From the NCBI RefSeq assembly GCF_011752935.1, contig NZ_VWWO01000003.1:1054001-1118000 (forward strand): a DNA stretch of 64,000 nt, read 5' to 3'. The notes beneath the pieces are model-generated. The model was not told where the DNA came from. It worked only from the letters and a program-made list of their open reading frames with translations, and ran no database searches. This DNA comes from Chitinophaga sp. Cy-1792. GTDB lineage: Bacteria; Bacteroidota; Bacteroidia; Chitinophagales; Chitinophagaceae. Shown piece after piece: positions 61,800-64,000 of the stretch. The first letter of the stretch is position 1; every line of letters starts with the position of its first letter. The position numbers and the translations under genes are program-made.

Positions 61800-62399
61800 T
61801 CAGCGTTTCTCCCGGGCCAGTTGCAACAGGGTCTGGTGCAATTCCAGCACTTGCGGGATAACCATATGTTGTTCATCATTGAAGATAACATAGTCGCTCA
61901 GGCGCATTTTTATTGTTTCATCTATCTGTTTGTGTATCCTGGCCAGTACATCATTGCGGCTGACATTGTCTCGTTTCATCACGCGGTGCACCCGCAGTGG
62001 CTGAGGGGCAGATACGCCAATGATTTTATCAAGATGATGGAAAGATTCGGTTTCAAAGAGGAGCGCTGCTTCTTTCAGGACATAAGGGCTTGTCTGTTGC
62101 GCTGACCAGTTGTCCGAATCCCGGATGGTGGCAGGGTGTACCAGGGAGTTGAGGAGGTCCAGTTTATTTTTGTCATTAAAGACGATGTTCGCGAGATATT
62201 TCCGGTTAAGGGTGCCGTCAGGGAAGTATACTTCCTCCCCGAATCGGGCTTTCACCTGCGTTGCAAGCTGAGGGTCGCGGATGAGGATATCTTTGGCTTT
62301 TTCGTCGGCATAGTAGACTGGGATGCCCAGTAGTTCAAAAATCTTACTGACGGTGCTTTTTCCGGAGCCGATACCTCCTGTAATTCCTACCTTAAACAT
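61800..62399 (-). CDS. coaE: Dephospho-CoA kinase
   Basis: 199 residues. Last step of CoA synthesis. P-loop GGIGSGKSTVSKIFE, ADEKAKDIL, and the lid region RVHRVMKRDNVSRNDVLARI (in two parts: RVHRVMKRD and NVSRNDVLARI). Member of the nusB-DUF1573-yajC-coaE set that is common in Bacteroidota. Confidence 0.94.
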   Translation of the reverse strand: MFKVGITGGIGSGKSTVSKIFELLGIPVYYADEKAKDILIRDPQLATQVKARFGEEVYFPDGTLNRKYLANIVFNDKNKLDLLNSLVHPATIRDSDNWSAQQTSPYVLKEAALLFETESFHHLDKIIGVSAPQPLRVHRVMKRDNVSRNDVLARIHKQIDETIKMRLSDYVIFNDEQHMVIPQVLELHQTLLQLAREKR

Positions 62400-62435
62400 A
62401 ACAATCGAATTTAATAAAATTTGCCATAAAACAAA

Positions 62436-62465
62436 GCCGGTGCATAGAAATTTCTATGCACCGGC
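62436..62465 (-). terminator. 30-bp perfect palindrome between yajC and coaE
   Basis: Bases 62436-62450 are the exact reverse complement of 62451-62465. On the minus strand it is followed by a T-rich tract (CTTTGTTTTAT), so it could partly terminate the yajC transcript before coaE. Confidence 0.65.
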
Positions 62466-62488
62466 CAGGAAAAATATAGCGATTATAA

Positions 62489-62830
62489 TTATGCTTTCGG
62501 AGCAGCAGGATTATTCTTCTGAGAAGTGTATTCCATGCTGATAGCAGAACGCTCCATAGTCAGGAAGGTACCTGGACTAACTTCGATCACCAGGGTGCCG
62601 TCGTCGTTTACTTTTTTGATTTTACCGTGGATACCGGCAATAGTAACAACTTTTTCACCTTCTTTCAGGCTTTCGATAAATTGTCTCTGCTGTTTAGCTT
62701 TTTTAGTCTGCGGACGGATCATGAAGAAATACATCACCACGATCATACCACCAAAAATCAGGAAAGATCCCATAGGATTGCTTCCACCGCCTTGGGGAGC
62801 TCCCATCAATAAAACATTCAGCATGTTCAT
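62489..62830 (-). CDS. yajC: Preprotein translocase subunit YajC
   Basis: 113 residues (an ATG two codons inside is an alternative start). One membrane helix (FLIFGGMIVVMYFFMIRPQ) followed by TKKAKQQRQFIESLKEGEKVVT and the small beta domain GIHGKIKKVNDDGTLVIEV. Accessory subunit associated with SecDF and SecYEG. secDF itself lies nearby on the other strand. Confidence 0.94.
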   Translation of the reverse strand: MNMLNVLLMGAPQGGGSNPMGSFLIFGGMIVVMYFFMIRPQTKKAKQQRQFIESLKEGEKVVTIAGIHGKIKKVNDDGTLVIEVSPGTFLTMERSAISMEYTSQKNNPAAPKA

Positions 62831-62868
62831 TTATAATTGATTTAATAGTTTAATAAAATTTATAAAAA

Positions 62869-63309
62869 TTACTTCCTGATAATATTGCAGCGGATAATCG
62901 GACCTACCTGGTAACCCTGACCGTCATTGAGTCTCAGGGTAACTTCCTTTTGCGTGTAACCTTCTTTGCCTGCGCTGTCGAAGATTACTTTTACGTAGGC
63001 CGACTGACCGGGTTTGATCGGGTCTTTAGGCCATTCAGGAACGGTACAGCCACAGCTGGACCCTGCGTCAAGAATCACTACATCACCTTTGCCCGTGTTG
63101 GTAAACTTAAAGGCGTACTCCACTTTTTCTCCCTGTACAATTTCCCCGAAGTCATGGACCTTTTCATCAAAGGTGATGGCCGCGCCCAGGTTATCGGTGA
63201 CAGCCGTCTTTTGCGTATTGGCGTCCTTTTCTGCTTTATTGGCGTTATTGCCATTACAGGCAGTTAAGAACAAAGTTGCACAGGTAAGGAGATAAAACAA
63301 AGCTTTCAT
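62869..63309 (-). CDS. DUF1573 lipoprotein
   Basis: 146 residues with a lipobox (FLTACNGN). The DUF1573 Ig-like fold is clear: ITFDEKVHDFGEIVQGEKV, FKFTNTGKGDVVILDAGSSC, GCTVPEWPKDPI, PGQSAYVKVIFDSAGKEG. Function unknown; the gene is regularly found between nusB and yajC. Confidence 0.9.
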   Translation of the reverse strand: MKALFYLLTCATLFLTACNGNNANKAEKDANTQKTAVTDNLGAAITFDEKVHDFGEIVQGEKVEYAFKFTNTGKGDVVILDAGSSCGCTVPEWPKDPIKPGQSAYVKVIFDSAGKEGYTQKEVTLRLNDGQGYQVGPIIRCNIIRK

Positions 63310-63345
63310 GATGATGCTATTTTCCGTAAAAATAGTGAGTTCCGC

Positions 63346-64000
63346 TTATTTTTTAGGACGATCCTGTTTTTTTACCAGTTGTTCTTTTTCCAGATCTTTC
63401 AGGATATTATCCAGGATACCATTGATAAACTGGCCGCTTTGTGGTGTACTATAGGCTTTTGCCAGGTCAATGTATTCATTGATAGTCACCTTGGTCGGGA
63501 TGGTAGGGAAATAGAGGAATTCACAAACGCCCATTTCCATCAGTAGCATATCAACAGCGGCTATACGTTCCGGATCCCAGTTTTGTAATTTAGGTTTAAT
63601 GAGTTCCAGGCAGTATTCTTTTTTATCGATAACTGTCAACAGTAATTCTTTTGCATAGTCCAGCTTTTCTTTGCTGATCAGCTGCAGGAAGTTGAACAGA
63701 TGCGGTTTGTTGAAATAGTTACCGATGAGGATGCCCATCATATCCTCGTCGTCGCCCCAGTGGAGGAAGGTATCTTCCATATGCTGGAGGAACAGTTCAT
63801 TTTTAGCCAGTATTTCTTTATAGATGAACTCCAGTATTTCTTTTTCTGCAGATTTCTTACGCTGTTCATCTGCAATATAGGCTTTATATTCATCAGTGGC
63901 AGTCAGTAGATTGTAGAGTCTGCGGATCAGTTCCTCATCAACGAGGTGCTTCATTTTCCACTGCTCCAGGTTTACCTGAAAGCCTTTGTCGTTAATAATC
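63346..64000 (-). CDS. nusB: Transcription antitermination factor NusB (5' partial)
   Basis: At least 217 residues; the frame is open to the window edge (reading IINDKGFQVNLEQWK before an internal Met at 63954), so the true start lies beyond. Bacteroidota NusB is longer than the E. coli form, with an N-terminal extension. The C-terminal core is present: VDMLLMEMGVCEFLYFPTIPTKVTINEYIDLAK (in parts: LLMEMGVCEFLYFP, TKVTINEYIDLAKAYS) and FINGILDNIL. NusB binds boxA RNA with NusE in rRNA antitermination. Confidence 0.93.
   Translation of the reverse strand, partial: IINDKGFQVNLEQWKMKHLVDEELIRRLYNLLTATDEYKAYIADEQRKKSAEKEILEFIYKEILAKNELFLQHMEDTFLHWGDDEDMMGILIGNYFNKPHLFNFLQLISKEKLDYAKELLLTVIDKKEYCLELIKPKLQNWDPERIAAVDMLLMEMGVCEFLYFPTIPTKVTINEYIDLAKAYSTPQSGQFINGILDNILKDLEKEQLVKKQDRPKK

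Overview
The window is chromosomal DNA from a member of the Bacteroidota, most likely family Chitinophagaceae and possibly a Chitinophaga species. The evidence is a sigma/anti-sigma/SusC/SusD locus, a type IX secretion sorting domain on a subtilase, Bacteroidota-type -7 promoter boxes (TAnnTTTG) before several genes, fused SecDF, DUF4843 and PKD-like lipoproteins, and the nusB-DUF1573-yajC-coaE gene order. I see no phage, insertion sequence, CRISPR array, tRNA or rRNA. The genus is inferred from gene content, not from a search.

Layout. 1-3779: C-terminal part of a large NtrY-like histidine kinase, cut by the window edge. 3.8-5.8 kb: a hairpin cluster, then DUF177-rpmF-plsX on the minus strand. 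6-14.9 kb: a hybrid histidine kinase, fructosamine kinase, DUF3810 metalloprotease, arginase, acyl-CoA dehydrogenase, YggS and a TlpA-like thioredoxin. 14.9-19.6 kb: a non-coding stretch with a nested inverted repeat, then YtxH, SRPBCC, DUF1080 and DUF885 proteins. 19.7-21.6 kb: a two-gene RNA-repair cassette (RNA ligase plus HD-Pnk). 21.7-30.6 kb: ECF sigma, FecR, SusC, SusD, DUF4843 and PKD-like lipoprotein, a nutrient-uptake locus of unknown substrate. 30.7-39.4 kb: housekeeping genes (dcd, phosphopantetheinyl transferase, aroK, DUF423, an apparently catalytically dead alpha/beta hydrolase, ftsK, lolA, lpdA). 39.7-46.3 kb: a secreted subtilase and two tandem M57 lipoprotein metalloproteases, produced by a segmental duplication that left a remnant of an intradiol dioxygenase gene, followed by the intact dioxygenase. 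46.4-56.6 kb: a LytTR/LytS pair, S46 peptidase, methyltransferase, M23 protein, aminotransferase, DUF4397 lipoprotein and serine hydrolase. 56.8-64 kb: secDF, then a minus-strand run nusB (partial)-DUF1573-yajC-coaE-TPR-IscA-like.

Intergenic architecture is the most distinctive aspect. Four terminators share a conserved stem (GTCTCTA). Three places carry two long hairpins in series whose arms overlap, so only one can form at a time. Many hairpins close on a 3-nt loop of the GNA type. A GC-rich 22-bp element recurs downstream of two of the GTCTCTA terminators. None of this is explained by the genes.

The best candidates for something undescribed are the duplicated M57/dioxygenase unit, with its conserved non-coding leader and a base-paired spacer retained in both copies, and the overlapping-hairpin family. 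The RNA ligase/HD-Pnk pair is a recognisable but little-studied RNA-repair system with an attenuator-like leader.
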